Source: Labia minor (Eukaryota; Arthropoda; Insecta; Dermaptera; Spongiphoridae). Taken from it: DNA of 64,000 nt. A model generated the notes under the pieces. It did not search any database. It was not told the DNA's origin and saw only the letters and a program-made list of their open reading frames with translations. Both the position numbers and the translations under genes were made by a program. Each line of letters begins with the position of its first letter. Within the stretch, counting starts at the first letter, position 1. Positions 43,015 to 54,426 of this stretch are shown piece by piece. The DNA is taken from NCBI GenBank assembly GCA_963082975.1, contig OY720345.1:7590491-7654490 (forward strand), read 5' to 3'.

Positions 43015-45207
43015 TAGGGTGTCCCAAAATGAAAGAGCAGATTTCAATTTCGTATTAAATTAAAGATACAAACACATTAATTTTATTTCATTTGTGTTCA
43101 TTTGCCAAAGTTATACACTAAAATTTAAATTTATTTACATTCTATTTTAAATTTATGGAAGCGTGATTGATGTTCAGTATTAATAACGACATTGCATAAA
43201 TTGATTGTTTAATTGAAAATTCTTATTATTTTGAAACTAAATGGAATTGTTACCTGTATATTCAAGGAAGAGGAAAGAATAAATGTTTTAAGAAAAAAAA
43301 TTTGTATGTCTATTTTTTAAATTAAAAAGAGCAATCTAAAACAAATTTGATTGTGCAAAAAAATTCAAAAATTGTCAAACGATGTAGTAAATGATGTATT
43401 GGAGCGGCATGTATTGACAATTTACAACAAAATTCATCCAATTCAACATATTTAGTGTATTTAACAACTCATACTCGTATTTATTTATGTCGATCGGTCT
43501 TATCGTTGATATTCTCCAGCGCCATCTACTGTCGTGTTGTAACAAAATGGATAAGGCCAAAATATTTCATTTCAAACTTTGAACCTACCTCTACCCAATG
43601 ACATGCGCAAAATGTGTTTCTATCTTTCATGGTTTGTCTGTAATACAATTAATCTTTAATATAATAATTATATCTAGAATTTATAAATATTTTGTATTTA
43701 TTATTCTAAAATATGAAGCGTTATGTTGTTATCTTTCTATCACAGTTAATAACAATTTTTATTAAAATTTGATTACAATTATACAAGTGTGGGTGTAGAA
43801 GAAAATAGTTTAGTGCTCTCTGAGAATCCCTTCACGCTTGGACGACAAATAACACAAAAATTATTTCAATGACTTTCGATATGATTAATAAAAATTAATC
43901 TTTAATTTGAATTCTATAAAATATTTTTAATTACTTTCAAAATAAAAATCTATCCTGAAATCAATAATTTTGCTTCAGAGATGGCGTTGTAAAAAATGAA
44001 ACGCACCAAAAATAAAGGAATTACTTTTATTCGCTTAATTACATTTATCTAATTATTTATAAAACAATTATATTTTTTCCAAACTTTCTAGAGACCCAAT
44101 TAAATATCTAAAAAAAAATTTCAGAAGCCTTGCTCAATTTGAAGCTGATGAACAAATTTTTATTTGAGCAAACAGGCAGACAGACGTGAAGTGAAGTGAT
44201 AAAAAGATTGTAATAATAAAAATGAATAAATTCGCATAATAATATAATAATAATAATAATAATAATAAATATTAATTAATATTATAATTCATTATAATTT
44301 ATTTTAAATTTTCCAATTGTCCCAATATTGTGTATATTATTTTTTTTTATTTTGTAGGAGGCAAAATGAAAAAAATAAAAAAATCCCCTCGAGGGATGTA
44401 TTTTTTATTCAATCTGTTAGAATATTTTTGTTTTTTTTTTAAGTACAAATTAATTTATTCATACTTTATTTTATGTTTTATTCATTTAAAGTTTCATACA
44501 GGTATTAAAATAACTAAATAAATAAATAAAAAATTCGAAGAATAAATAATAAGAATCAATAATTATCTACAAGTACTCTTAAAAAAATAAAGAAAAAAAC
44601 AACTGAAGAATGGAAATTATGACTTAAGGGGTTGAAAGTTGGGGCGTTAAAAGCTCAACGCCAAATGTGTCCGACACATTTCTATAAACAGCAAAGTAGA
44701 GAGACAGTTTGTAGGGAGAGAAAGAGAGGAGAGAGCATTATTTCGGGTAAAAAACACATCTGATGTCTTCTTTTAAGTAGAGAAATGAGAAAAAAGGAAA
44801 AAGTCTATCCAGCTGCTGAACAAATAACTATGGAATAGAATATCAAAACCATCACAAAAAAAAATTCCTCCTATAAAATATTATTTTCATCTTAATGCCC
44901 TCACAACGTACTCGTATTTATATATCTATATTATATATATATATATCCATGAAGATATATTTTTGTATTATTAAATTTTCTTAGATATTGGAATAGACAT
45001 TATAAAAAGTTTTATTATTAAAATTAAATAAAAAATACTTCAATAGAGGTCTGTTGTTGATTTATTATTATTCTCGATATAAAAAAAAATAGATACATAT
45101 TAGTTTTAATTGTAACTGGAACATGAGTATTTTATTTTCAAGAATATTAAAAAAAAAAAAAAAAATAATTAAAGACTCGATCACAAGTTTGAGAAAAAAT
45201 AATAAGA
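43015..45207. other. Mostly AT-rich, with one element-like end
   Basis: TATAGGGTGTCCCAAAATGA at 43013-43032 looks like a terminal repeat of an IS630-type element, directly abutting the mariner, but no partner end or transposase was found. AAATGTGT-CCG-ACACATTT at 44663-44681 is a perfect 8-bp inverted repeat in a GC-richer patch (44630-44790). (TAA)n at 44250-44267. Confidence 0.4.
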
Positions 45208-45215
45208 TTCTATAT

Positions 45216-45477
45216 CAGTGATTCTCAACTTTTTTTTTTACCGCGGCACACTTTTAACGGTTTAAAAATTTGGCGGCACACAAAGAAAAAGATAAGTGTA
45301 AAAGTTTACAATATTGAAAAATGTGGTCCCAAAAACGGTTTACCTTTTTTGTGTTTTAGAGCCATATTGAAAAAATTTATAAAAAAAAGGTCGGAAATGT
45401 TTAAGAGCCTCGTTACATTTGTAATAATTTGGCGGCACATTTTGATAATCTCGCGGCACAGTGGTTGAGAATCACTG
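45216..45477. mobile_element. hAT MITE, family A, intact
   Basis: Terminal repeats CAGTGATTCTCAAC are perfect at both ends. A perfect 8-bp duplication TTCTATAT lies at 45208-45215 and 45478-45485. The inside shows GCGGCACAC blocks and the AAACGGTTTACC phrase. It is the cleanest family A copy here. Confidence 0.95.
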
Positions 45478-45485
45478 TTCTATAT

Positions 45486-46295
45486 CAAAAAATTGATTAT
45501 TATTATATTTTATTATTATTAATACGTGCACAAGATATTATATAAACATTATAATAAATTATTATAAAAATTTAGATTTCCTCCCCCTCCCCTCCCCACA
45601 AAAAAAACTATGTATAGTCTTATCTTTATATTGAATATTGTAAGTGAAAAATCAAAAAAAAAAGAACAAATTTATGACTACTTTACTAACAGTCATTCTT
45701 TATCTGACAAGTTTCATAGAGTAAAATAACGCATTTAAATATTCTTAAGGGAGAGAATTGGTGGAAAAATTCTTAACAAGTCAAGTCTATGATATATGAG
45801 ATGTCATATTATTGAAGAAGAAATGTATTCGGAGAAGATGCAAAAGGGAAATATGTAGGTATCTGAAATATCTCTTATATCTTGGTGGATGTTAATAAAA
45901 GAATGGCACATACATTTTCAAAAATTCATAGTCAATCTATTAATTACTTTTTTTATTGACAAAACAAGCAGTTCAGAAAAAAATTGTAGATGGAGGGTGT
46001 TATTTTATAAAAAACGTACACGCCAGAATAAATGTTTATTTCTTTATTGCTATTACTTACTTATAGTACAAACTTTGTCAATAAATAAAAATATTTTATA
46101 AATATTCTGCATATATATAAATAAATTTAATATTTAAATAGAATAAACGAAAGAAAGAAAAAAAAACAGAAATCTCTTTTTTACGACTATTGAAAAATTT
46201 AATCATTTTAAAGAGAACAATAACAGTAATTAGAATTACTTACCATATGTTATGTAGTAAGTATAAACAACCTACATGTTTAGTATGGAATGGCT
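45486..46295. other. AT-rich DNA, no gene seen
   Basis: Small open frames at 45889-46417 have no domain. The last one runs into the SINE. Confidence 0.45.
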
Positions 46296-46370
46296 ATGTT
46301 ATTATGTTAAAGAAATCCTCAGACTTTTGTAGATCCTACGCAAGGACAATGCCTATCAAATCAGTTATAT

Positions 46371-46780
46371 TAGTGATTCTCAACCTGTGCGATCGACATC
46401 TTAAAAAGGAGCGATAAGTTATTTTTGGGGGACGAAATCATTTTCAACTCTAAAAATAGGTAAGATGATTTTGCGAACAGGTTTTTAAACATTTCCACTT
46501 TTTTTCAATATGGTTCTAAAAAAAGGTCAGATGATTTTGCAATCAGGCTTTTTAAACATTTCCACTTTTTTTCAAAATAGTTCTAAAAAAAAGTAGGATG
46601 ATTTTCCGATCAGGTTCTGAAACTCGATTTTTCAATATGGCTCTAAGTATTACCAAGTATATATATTAGGGATTATCATGCAATTTTTATCTGTTAAAAT
46701 TTATAGGGGGGGGGGGGGGGCGAATTATGAAGCCGGCCTTACGAAGTGGGCGTTTGGTCTAAAAAGGTTGAGAACCACTA
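46371..46780. mobile_element. hAT element inside SINE-A
   Basis: Ends TAGTGATTCTCAACCT and, inverted, TAGTGGTTCTCAACCT differ at one position. The 8-bp duplication AGTTATAT at 46363-46370 and 46781-46788 is perfect. The inside is unlike family A: it holds a tandem repeat at 46464-46620 and a G-run at 46707-46720. Confidence 0.95.
46464..46620. repeat. Tandem repeat, 66-67 bp period, about 2.3 units
   Basis: GATGATTTTGC...CAGG, then TTTTTAAACATTTCCACTTT and TATGGTTCTAAAAAAA, recur from 46464, 46530 and 46597. The units differ by a few bases. Confidence 0.8.
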
Positions 46781-47022
46781 AGTTATATCAATGAGGTGTC
46801 CTTTGATCAGTAGAACGGCTCCTATCAATCTTTCTTTACCTTGATTTTCTTGATCGGAGGCGCTACTTTTTTTTCAAGTAGCTTCCCCAATTTTGATCAC
46901 GGAAGCTGAGTTGACTCCGTCTCACAGACCCCAGCTAGAAAAATTCCCTTGCCAGGCCCTGGACCACGAGAATGTGAGCCAGCTACGTACATCCTCCCCT
47001 TTGGCGCCTTCAATGTTATTAT

Positions 47023-47489
47023 TTTATAGTTACGTGTTATTTAATCAATATCAATAAATGTATGTGTCATATAATTATTCTTTCAGTCTTTTTAAAAAAA
47101 TAATATTAATATTAATATTTAAAAATAAAAAAAATAAAATATTTGATCCTATTTTTATTTATACATGTAATATTATTATTTTTTTCTTTTTCTAATTATT
47201 TCTTTGAAGATTCGAATTAAAGTTTGTCATTATATAAATATAAATATTAACATTAATAAACTTTTTACTTGAATTTAATTAAAAACAAAAAAGTTAAATC
47301 TAAATTTAATTTTAATAATTTCTTATAAAATTATATTATTTTTAATTAATTAATTAAATTTAAAATATTAAGATTCATTTTATGAAATTTTAGTATTAGT
47401 ATTTAATTGGAAACATTTCAAGTTGAATATTATAAAAATTGCTTTTTTTAAATTTATTTAAAAAAAAAAAATTATGGTTGGTTGATGGG
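47023..47489. other. AT-rich DNA, no feature seen
   Basis: Nothing recognised. Confidence 0.5.
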
Positions 47490-47765
47490 CAGTCAAATTG
47501 TCTAAAGGAATGCGTCGACGAATTCAAATGACCTAACAGCAGAAGAAGAGATAGGGTGGGGGAGGGGAGGGGGAGGGGGAGGGGAGGGTATAGGGAGTAT
47601 AACAAACCCCACATGATGGGAGTAGCAGAGTAACCCTTTCCCCCTTCCATGTGTTGGATGAAGGGTGCAGTGCTGCAATGCAAGACTGCGTGCACTGGCC
47701 CTTGACTTTGTTTAATTATCCCGGCAACCCAGAATGGCACGCCCAATTGCATCTCGTAATTGAAA
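47490..47765. other. GC-rich repeat-free island with G-runs
   Basis: A run of GGGGAGGGG-type blocks at 47553-47590 could form a G-quadruplex. Mixed sequence (AGTGCTGCAATGCAAGACTG, ATTATCCCGGCAACCCAGAA) at 47650-47750 matches no repeat family here. The 118-codon minus-strand frame (47396-47752) crosses the G-runs and has no domain. I regard this as a candidate regulatory or untranslated host sequence. Confidence 0.4.
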
Positions 47766-48021
47766 CATAGACAACCAAGAGCATCTCAATTAAAATTAAT
47801 GATTTTTTATTTCATCTCTTTTTGGATGATTTTGTTGTTGTTGTTATTATTGTTAAGGTTTCGATAAATTTAGTATTATTGTTATATTAAATTTTGATTT
47901 TTTTTTTAACTTATTATATTGCTGTATGATATTAAAACTAATAATATAATAATATCTATGCAGAATGAACAGATTATATAAAAACTTTCCAAGCATCATT
48001 TTAAAACATAAAGATATTATT

Positions 48022-48492
48022 CAGTGGTTTCCAACCTTTTTGTAACGGCGCCCCCTTTTTTTAAAAAAAATTCTTGCGGCCCCTTTTTTTAAAAAAAATT
48101 CTTGCGCGCCCCTTAATTTTTATAATAATCTAATTTCCTTTTTCAATAGACGTGCACATTTCTTAAATAATATAACAACAGGGGAGGGGCAATGTTTCAG
48201 AGCATCTCAAAATCATCTTACCTTTTTGAAAAACCATATAGAAAAAATTGAAAAAAAATCGAAAATTTTCAAAAATTTGAGGGCACTTGAGATGCCTTTG
48301 CGCCCCCTTACAACAGTCTCGCGCCCCCCAGAGAATTAATAATTTAATATGGTTCTAAAAAAAAGGTAAACCGTTTTTGGGACCATTCTTTTCAATATGG
48401 TAAATTTTTACACTAATCTTTTTCTTTGTGTCCCGCCAAATTTTTAAACCGTTAAAAGTGTGCCGCGGTAAAAAAAAGGTTGAGAATCACTG
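48022..48492. mobile_element. Composite hAT: family D left, family A right
   Basis: The left end CAGTGGTTTCCAACC and GCGCCCCC blocks to about 48333 are family D. From about 48345 the sequence is family A (ATGGTTCTAAAAAAAAGGTA, GTGTGCCGCGG) and ends GGTTGAGAATCACTG. The flanking octamers (ATATTATT and ACCTATAA) do not match. It is a fusion of two elements. Confidence 0.8.
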
Positions 48493-49167
48493 ACCTATAA
48501 GTGTTTGAAATTATAGAAAGTATATGACTTTCTAATATTTGTCCAACCTTTATACTCGAAATTTTGTAATATGAGGTCTTCTATTGGTCCCAATTTAATA
48601 AACAAAAATTTTTTTTTTTATAATTTCAATCATACTATTCTTTAGGACATCCAATTTAAAATAAATCTTAATATCTCAATTTTATTCACTTCCCTTATGA
48701 CATTATATATGTTTTCAAACTATTCTAACCATTCGGTAGCATTTTGTGTTTGATCAAATTTCTCAAGAATTAATTTTATTTCCATCTCATAAATGTTTCT
48801 TTCTTGTATTCTCATTTCTAACTCTTTAATTCTATTTAATAAAAATTTCTAAACTTGTATTCATAATTATTTGTTCTTAGAATTCCTCTAATTGCATATT
48901 CTTATAAGCCAAATTCCCATTCTGATCTTTTTGTTTTGGGTTTTGGAGTAACAAATTGATTGATATTTTCTAATATATTTACAAATAAGATTTCGTATAT
49001 TAAAATTTATATAATAATCTAAAATTTATCTTATTTAGCTTCTCGCTGTTCAAAGTTGTTTAAATTGAAAAAAGAATTAAAAATCTCTCTTAGGTAGATC
49101 AGTATAAATAGATAAGGTCCTTTCAAAAATAAATGGTTCATATAAGTACTACCTAACCATAATAGTC
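48493..49167. other. AT-rich DNA, no feature seen
   Basis: Nothing recognised. Confidence 0.45.
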
Positions 49168-49273
49168 ATTAATTTTAATTTATAATTTAATTAATTTAAT
49201 TTAATTTAAATATAATATATTATGTTATTTAATCCAAATCAAATTGCGAGATAGTCGAGTGGAGACACTCCAG
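49168..49273 (+). mobile_element. Family F 3' end, copy 8
   Basis: Only the AT-rich linker, GCGAGATAGTCGAGTGGAGA and the hairpin to CCAG are present. Confidence 0.8.
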
Positions 49274-49437
49274 CAAATTTAATAAACTTTTTTTCATTCA
49301 TTTATTTAAAAAATAAAAAATAAATATTATTTTAACTTGAGACAAAAGTTTATGTTGTTTTTTATAAATTGTAAATATTTGTTAATATAAACCAATGGGT
49401 AACAAATGATAATATGATGATGATGATGATGATGCAT

Positions 49438-49476
<39 letters not shown>

Positions 49477-50446
49477 AATAAAGCAGCCAAGTTGAAATTA
49501 ATCAATTAATAAATTATTATTTTTAAAAAATTATTAAAATAAGTAAAGTAAAATTCTGCTTGAGTCGGGGCAGGCGTACGATACTTGATAACGACTGCAG
49601 AATAAGCAGTCGAAACGTTGTACATTTATTTTACTAAATAAATAAATTATATAAATATGTGATGTATTAATAAAAATCCCTTTAATAATAAAGACAATAT
49701 TTATACTCAAATAAAATATATAATACAAATATTATATATTTTTTTCAATAAATAATTTTAAATATATGTAATGGAAATTTCGTAAATATTTTTATTTTTT
49801 ATATTAGTAAGTGAAAAATATATTTATTTTTTTTTAGTATATAGAAAAATATATAATAATTACATAAGTTTAAATTTCATTCTCTTTAAAATTAATATAT
49901 ATATATATAACTATCTATATTGGTATATAATAGATTTGTATATTTTGTTTATTACTGATAGCATAATGTTAACTATGCATCATATTGAGAGAGTGGAAAG
50001 GGTGGAAGGAGAGGGAGGAGGGAGAATATTTACTGGAATGGAGGTGAAAGGGGGTGTTAGAGGATATCAGTTTTGAGCTACCCGCTACACATGAGAAATT
50101 CTAAACATCTGTGTTTGACAAATTAATGAACACATCAAAATTAGAATCGTTATTGATTAATTAAAGGTACATGTTGCAACCAATTCAAAGTATTTCGTGG
50201 TTCTAATGAATAAATATACAATAAGAATTATACAATACGCTCGCAGTCACAAATTTCATTTAACAAATACACTCTGAATTATTAAATAATGATACCTTCG
50301 GGATACAGGCTTTCTATCTTTTTTTTTTGAGAAGGGGGAGGGTATTATTAGAAAGATAATATATTTAACACAAAACTAGAAAAAAATTGAAGAGAATAGG
50401 AAGTTTTGATTTTGATAATACAATATTATTAAGTATATTTATATAT
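49274..50446. other. AT-rich DNA with microsatellites and a purine block
   Basis: (GAT)n at 49417-49434 and (TA)n at 49440-49472. A repeat-free GA-rich block lies at 49985-50105. Confidence 0.5.
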
Positions 50447-50975
50447 TAGTAGCTGGTTCACCGAGCCGGGGCTCGGTACTTTAAAAAAATTATTCCATAT
50501 GAACTATGAATAATTAAGATTAAGATTATTATTTAAAATAAATAAACTACAAAATATATGAAATATAAAAGATCATATATTAAAAAATAGTCCTAAAGCA
50601 TACAGCCCTTAAACGTACATATTAATGCACTGAAAGACAGAAAAGTATGGCCTATGGATATAACATAATATATATTTCGTAATTTGATCACAAAATATTA
50701 TTAAAATAAATATTTATAATTTTATTTTATTTATAATATTTTGTATTTAAGGAAGCGCTGTCAGGCGTTGCCCGACGCCATTTTTTTTTTATTAAAATTC
50801 CTATTTTGAATTAAGAAAAAAACTAACAAAGATTATTTTTCCTGAGGCTGAAACTAATAAAGATCGATTTTTCTTTATCAATATTATTTATGGTGGGAAT
50901 TACAAAAAAATCTTCCAGCATTCTAAAAATACCAACAAATTTATACAAATTTTGCTATTATAATAAGATAAGATA
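50447..50975 (-). mobile_element. Family H element, copy 5
   Basis: On the minus strand the left end is TATCTTATCTTATTATAATAG. GGCCATACTTTTCTGTCTTT and GCGCTTCCTTAAATACAAAA follow. The 3' end has ACCGAGCCCCGGCTCGGTG with the tail GAACCAGCTACTAATA. It is closest to copy 4. Confidence 0.78.
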
Positions 50976-51885
50976 TATAAATTTTATTCATGTTTACAAT
51001 TGATAGGATTTTTTTTAAATTTATTTCTTTGATTAGTGGGTAAAATGATGTTAAGATAATAAATTTAGAAAAAGGAATTGATATTCTATGTGTGGAACTA
51101 ATAATGCTGTAATCTATCAAACAAAAAAATATCAAATACCTGCATACCTACATATACTATTGTGTTTGATTTGATTAAATTTTATAATATGTTATTATAT
51201 TATCTAAAATTAAACAATTATATTCTATTTAATTAATAATATTCGAAAAGTTTATTTAGAACAAAAAATAGCAAGTGTTTATATGATATTAATAATAATA
51301 ATGTACAAATATTTACATTTCAATAAGCAACTATTGATTTTAGTTAGAAATATTGATTATGATGGCTAGTCAGTTTGTAAAATGATTTTTATTTATTCCT
51401 ACTCTTTTTGGCCCGGAACAATAAAATCCAAACACCTTTGAAGTCAACATCGATAAGCGTTCTACCTATATTTTATATATATATATATATATACATAGAT
51501 AACTATAGATACTATAAAACCATTGTATCGACCAATGGGGTTACTAACTGTATACATCCGACATCTCCATTGTCCACAACCTATCGATTCTAAACAAATT
51601 TAAACATTGAAAAGAAACATTATTTTTTCTAAGTAACTCTTTAAATAAATAGACAGTGCCTAATAATAGTATAATAATATTGTATGTTCATTATTATTAA
51701 TAACGTTTCTATAAGAAAATATTTATGATATAAACAAAAAAAAATTTTTTTTTTAAAATCAACCCATTCCTAAATATTAATCCCAAATTAACAAAATAAT
51801 TATAATTTTTAGAAATATAAAAAATAGCGTGTTTGGAGATTTTTTTCATCATATACTTAAATTTCCATGTTTGTAAATAAAATGG
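50976..51885. other. AT-rich DNA, no feature seen
   Basis: A slightly GC-richer part at 51405-51595 has a short frame without domain. Confidence 0.45.
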
Positions 51886-51893
51886 TTTTAAGA

Positions 51894-52703
51894 TAGGGTG
51901 GCCAAACGTTCCGTTTTTCCGGGATTGTCCCGTTTTTAGGTGCTCTGTCCCGGCGTCTCGAAAAATGTCTTCGGGACAGCCTATTGTCCCGTTTTTTAAA
52001 TATTTAGGACATTTTGTACTTTTGTTTCAATTTGGTTCTAAAAACAAATAAGCTGGAGTGACTCCACTCGACTATCTCGCAAATTTGAATTGGATTAAAT
52101 AAAATAATATATTATATTTAAATTAAATTTAATTAATTATAAATTATAAAATAAACTTAATAAATAATATTTATTAAACCAGAGCATGTTTGGCTCTTTG
52201 TTAATGGCACCACGTCACGTGTTGGCGCGTGATTTGCAGTGTTAAAAAATTAATTCAGCTATTCAATCAAGCTGAAATTCTATATATAGCAGTTTTATAC
52301 AATTTTGAATCATGAGATAAATTATCAAATATATATCTTTATTTTTACGGTCACTTTAAAAGAAAAAATATCAAAACGTTGTAGGTAATGACCCTTTTCC
52401 AGTTGAACTGCATTTCTCAAAAGTTGATAGAAAACTACAAATTTTGAATAATGCCCGGAGTACCAAATTTCATGATTCTAGCTCAAACCGTTTTTGAGTA
52501 ATCTTGTCTACATACAAACATACATACACAAACACACACATACACACAGACAGACATTTTCCTCAACCTTAGTGAAAATGATTCAGGAACCTTCAAAACG
52601 TATAAAAACATCAAAATCTCGACATCGAAAATTTTCTGGCGAGATAGTAAAAAAAGGTAAACCGTTTATTCCGGTTTGGCGTTTTCGAAATATGGTCACC
52701 CTA
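51894..52703. mobile_element. hAT-like element split by family F copy 9
   Basis: Ends TAGGGTGGCCAAACGTTCCG and, inverted, TAGGGTGACCATATTTCGAA match over the first ten or so bases. The 8-bp duplication TTTTAAGA at 51886-51893 and 52704-52711 is perfect. 'tgtcccg' repeats fill the left part. Only about 210 bp belong to the hAT element itself and the rest is the F insertion. Confidence 0.9.
52049..52648 (-). mobile_element. Family F element, copy 9, complete
   Basis: Complete on the minus strand: TTTTTACTATCTCGCCAGAA at the 5' end, TG microsatellite, full core, mirror motif, hairpin GAGTGGAGTCACTCC and CCAGCTTATT. The surrounding hAT sequence resumes in A-runs on each side with no duplicated target, which fits insertion between two Ts (read on the F strand). 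Confidence 0.92.
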
Positions 52704-52711
52704 TTTTAAGA

Positions 52712-53024
52712 CCATCTCATATTGTCTCGAATGTGATTTATTTATTTTTTTTTTTTAATATTAATTATTAATAATTTAATGGCATTAATTAAAATAAAAG
52801 GGAAGAAGAATCGTTGATGTTGTTCACAGAGGAAATCAAATGTAATTAATTAATAATTATTTTACCAAAGGAATTTTAAATTAGTTGTTGTGTAATATTC
52901 AATGCTCGACTTTGCTTCTGTCTAATTATTATGTAAAATTTTCTTATGAATTTTTAAACATTTTTGAAATCCCATTTCTAATGTTTGAAGATAATATTCC
53001 GTTTCTGAAATAGAAGGAGAAGTT
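52712..53024. other. AT-rich DNA, no feature seen
   Basis: Nothing recognised. Confidence 0.45.
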
Positions 53025-53220
53025 GGCCTCCGTTTCCAACTCTCACTTTCCTCCTCTTCTATTTTCCACCTCAACCCAAACCCCTAACTTGATGATTTTC
53101 TCATGAGATAGGGCACCACTTCCTTTCCCTATTTTCTCTCCTTCCCCCCTCCCCCCATCTCATCCAAATGAAGCAACTTGTTCCTCCACTGGGGCGTGAA
53201 TTTTGTACTGAAGGTGAATT
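53025..53220. other. C/T-rich repeat-free block
   Basis: Less AT-rich than its surroundings, pyrimidine-rich, and matches no family in the window. No frame of note. Candidate host regulatory or transcribed sequence. Confidence 0.35.
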
Positions 53221-53325
53221 AAAAAAAAAACAATTGACGATTATTAAAATTATCTTTACAATTGGTAATGAATAAATAAATAAATGTAGGATAATAATAG
53301 TAAAAATTTGATGTTAAAAAAAAAT

Positions 53326-53953
53326 TAGCTGGAGTGTCTCCACTCGAATATCTCGCAATTTGAATTGGATTAAATAAAATAATATATTATATTTAAATTA
53401 AATTTAATTAATTATAAATTATAAAATAAACTTAATAAATAATATTTATTAAACCAGAGCATGTTTGGCTCTTTGTTGATGGCACCACGTCACGTGTTGG
53501 CGCGTGATTTGCAGTGTTAAAAAATTAATTCTGGTACTTTCAGCGATTCAATCAAGCTGAAATTCTATATATAGCAGTTTTATACAATTTTGAATCATGA
53601 GAAAAATTATCAAAAATATATCTTTATTTTTACGGTCACTTTAGAGGAAAAAACAATCAAAACGTTGTAGGTAATGACCCACTTCCGATTGAGCTACATT
53701 TCTCAAAAGTTGATAGAAAACTACGAATTTTGAATACCCGTATACCAAATTTTATGATTCTAGCTCAAACCGTTTTTGCGTAATCATGACTACATACACA
53801 CATACACACACACACACACACACAGACAGATAGACAGACATTTTTCTCAAGCTTAGTGAAAATGATTCAGGAACCTTCAAAACGTATAAAAACATCAAAA
53901 TCTCAACATCGAAAATTTTCGTGATCGCAATACTATCTATATGGCGTGATAGT
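53326..53953 (-). mobile_element. Family F element, copy 10, complete
   Basis: On the minus strand it carries ACTATCACGCCATATAGATA, GTGATCGCAATACTATC order at the 5' side, (TG)n, the core and the 3' end with ATATTCGAGTGGAGACACTC. It is close to copy 9 over the body, sharing GCACCACGTCACGTGTTGGC and the exact linker. Confidence 0.92.
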
Positions 53954-54197
53954 AACAAGAAACTAGAAAATTTAATATTTAATTTTTTTTTTATAAAATT
54001 AGTATTAAAATTGGTTAGATTTCATTTATTTTTACTCTTGAAAAAAATTTAAAAATAATGATCAAATGGAATTTTTATATTTTTAATACTTTTAATACAA
54101 TATTCTCGAAGTAAAATATTAAATTATTAAATTGTATATACGAGTATGTGTAAATAAGAAATAATATTTTTTTAATTAAGTTATTATACATATAAAC

Positions 54198-54418
54198 TAT
54201 AGGTTCCCAAACTTTTGTCGTGGACCTCTTGGCATGTTTTTCGGTTTTGGGTAGACTCCCTAAATTGATTTTGATTTTTTATAAACGATTTACCTTTTAT
54301 TTTTTAGAGACATAATCAAAAAATCCATCCTCCCCATTTTCATTTCATGGACCCCCACATTTGTTATTCGATGCCGTGGACCCTCTGGGGTCCAAATATA
54401 CCACTTTGGGAACCTATG
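54198..54418. mobile_element. hAT MITE, family B, copy 2
   Basis: TATAGGTTCCCAAAC and, inverted, CATAGGTTCCCAAAG ends. The flanks ATATAAAC (54190-54197) and ATATTAAC (54419-54426) match at 7 of 8. The inside is the same 'gggtagac...ccctaaattgattttgat' order as 3889-4214, with a deletion. Confidence 0.88.
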
Positions 54419-54426
54419 ATATTAAC

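Larger units (their letters stand above)
46306..47012 (-). mobile_element. SINE-A copy split by a hAT element
   Basis: The 3' part of the SINE (46306-46370) and the remainder (46789-47012, ending with GGCGCC at the 5' head) are both on the minus strand. A hAT element lies between them. A 10-bp duplication ATGTTATTAT at 46296-46305 and 47013-47022 marks the SINE's own insertion. The box B region is damaged (the block before CCTGGCAAGGG is shortened), so it is older than the other two copies. Confidence 0.9.

Noticed and set aside
43013-43400. IS630-type element starting TAGGGTGTCCCAAAAT
   Set aside because: Only one end is visible and no transposase motif follows, so it stays as a note in the unassigned stretch.
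47396-47752. 118-codon minus-strand frame
   Set aside because: It crosses the G-run block, giving a Pro/Leu/Ser-rich peptide, and starts in ordinary sequence. No family resemblance.
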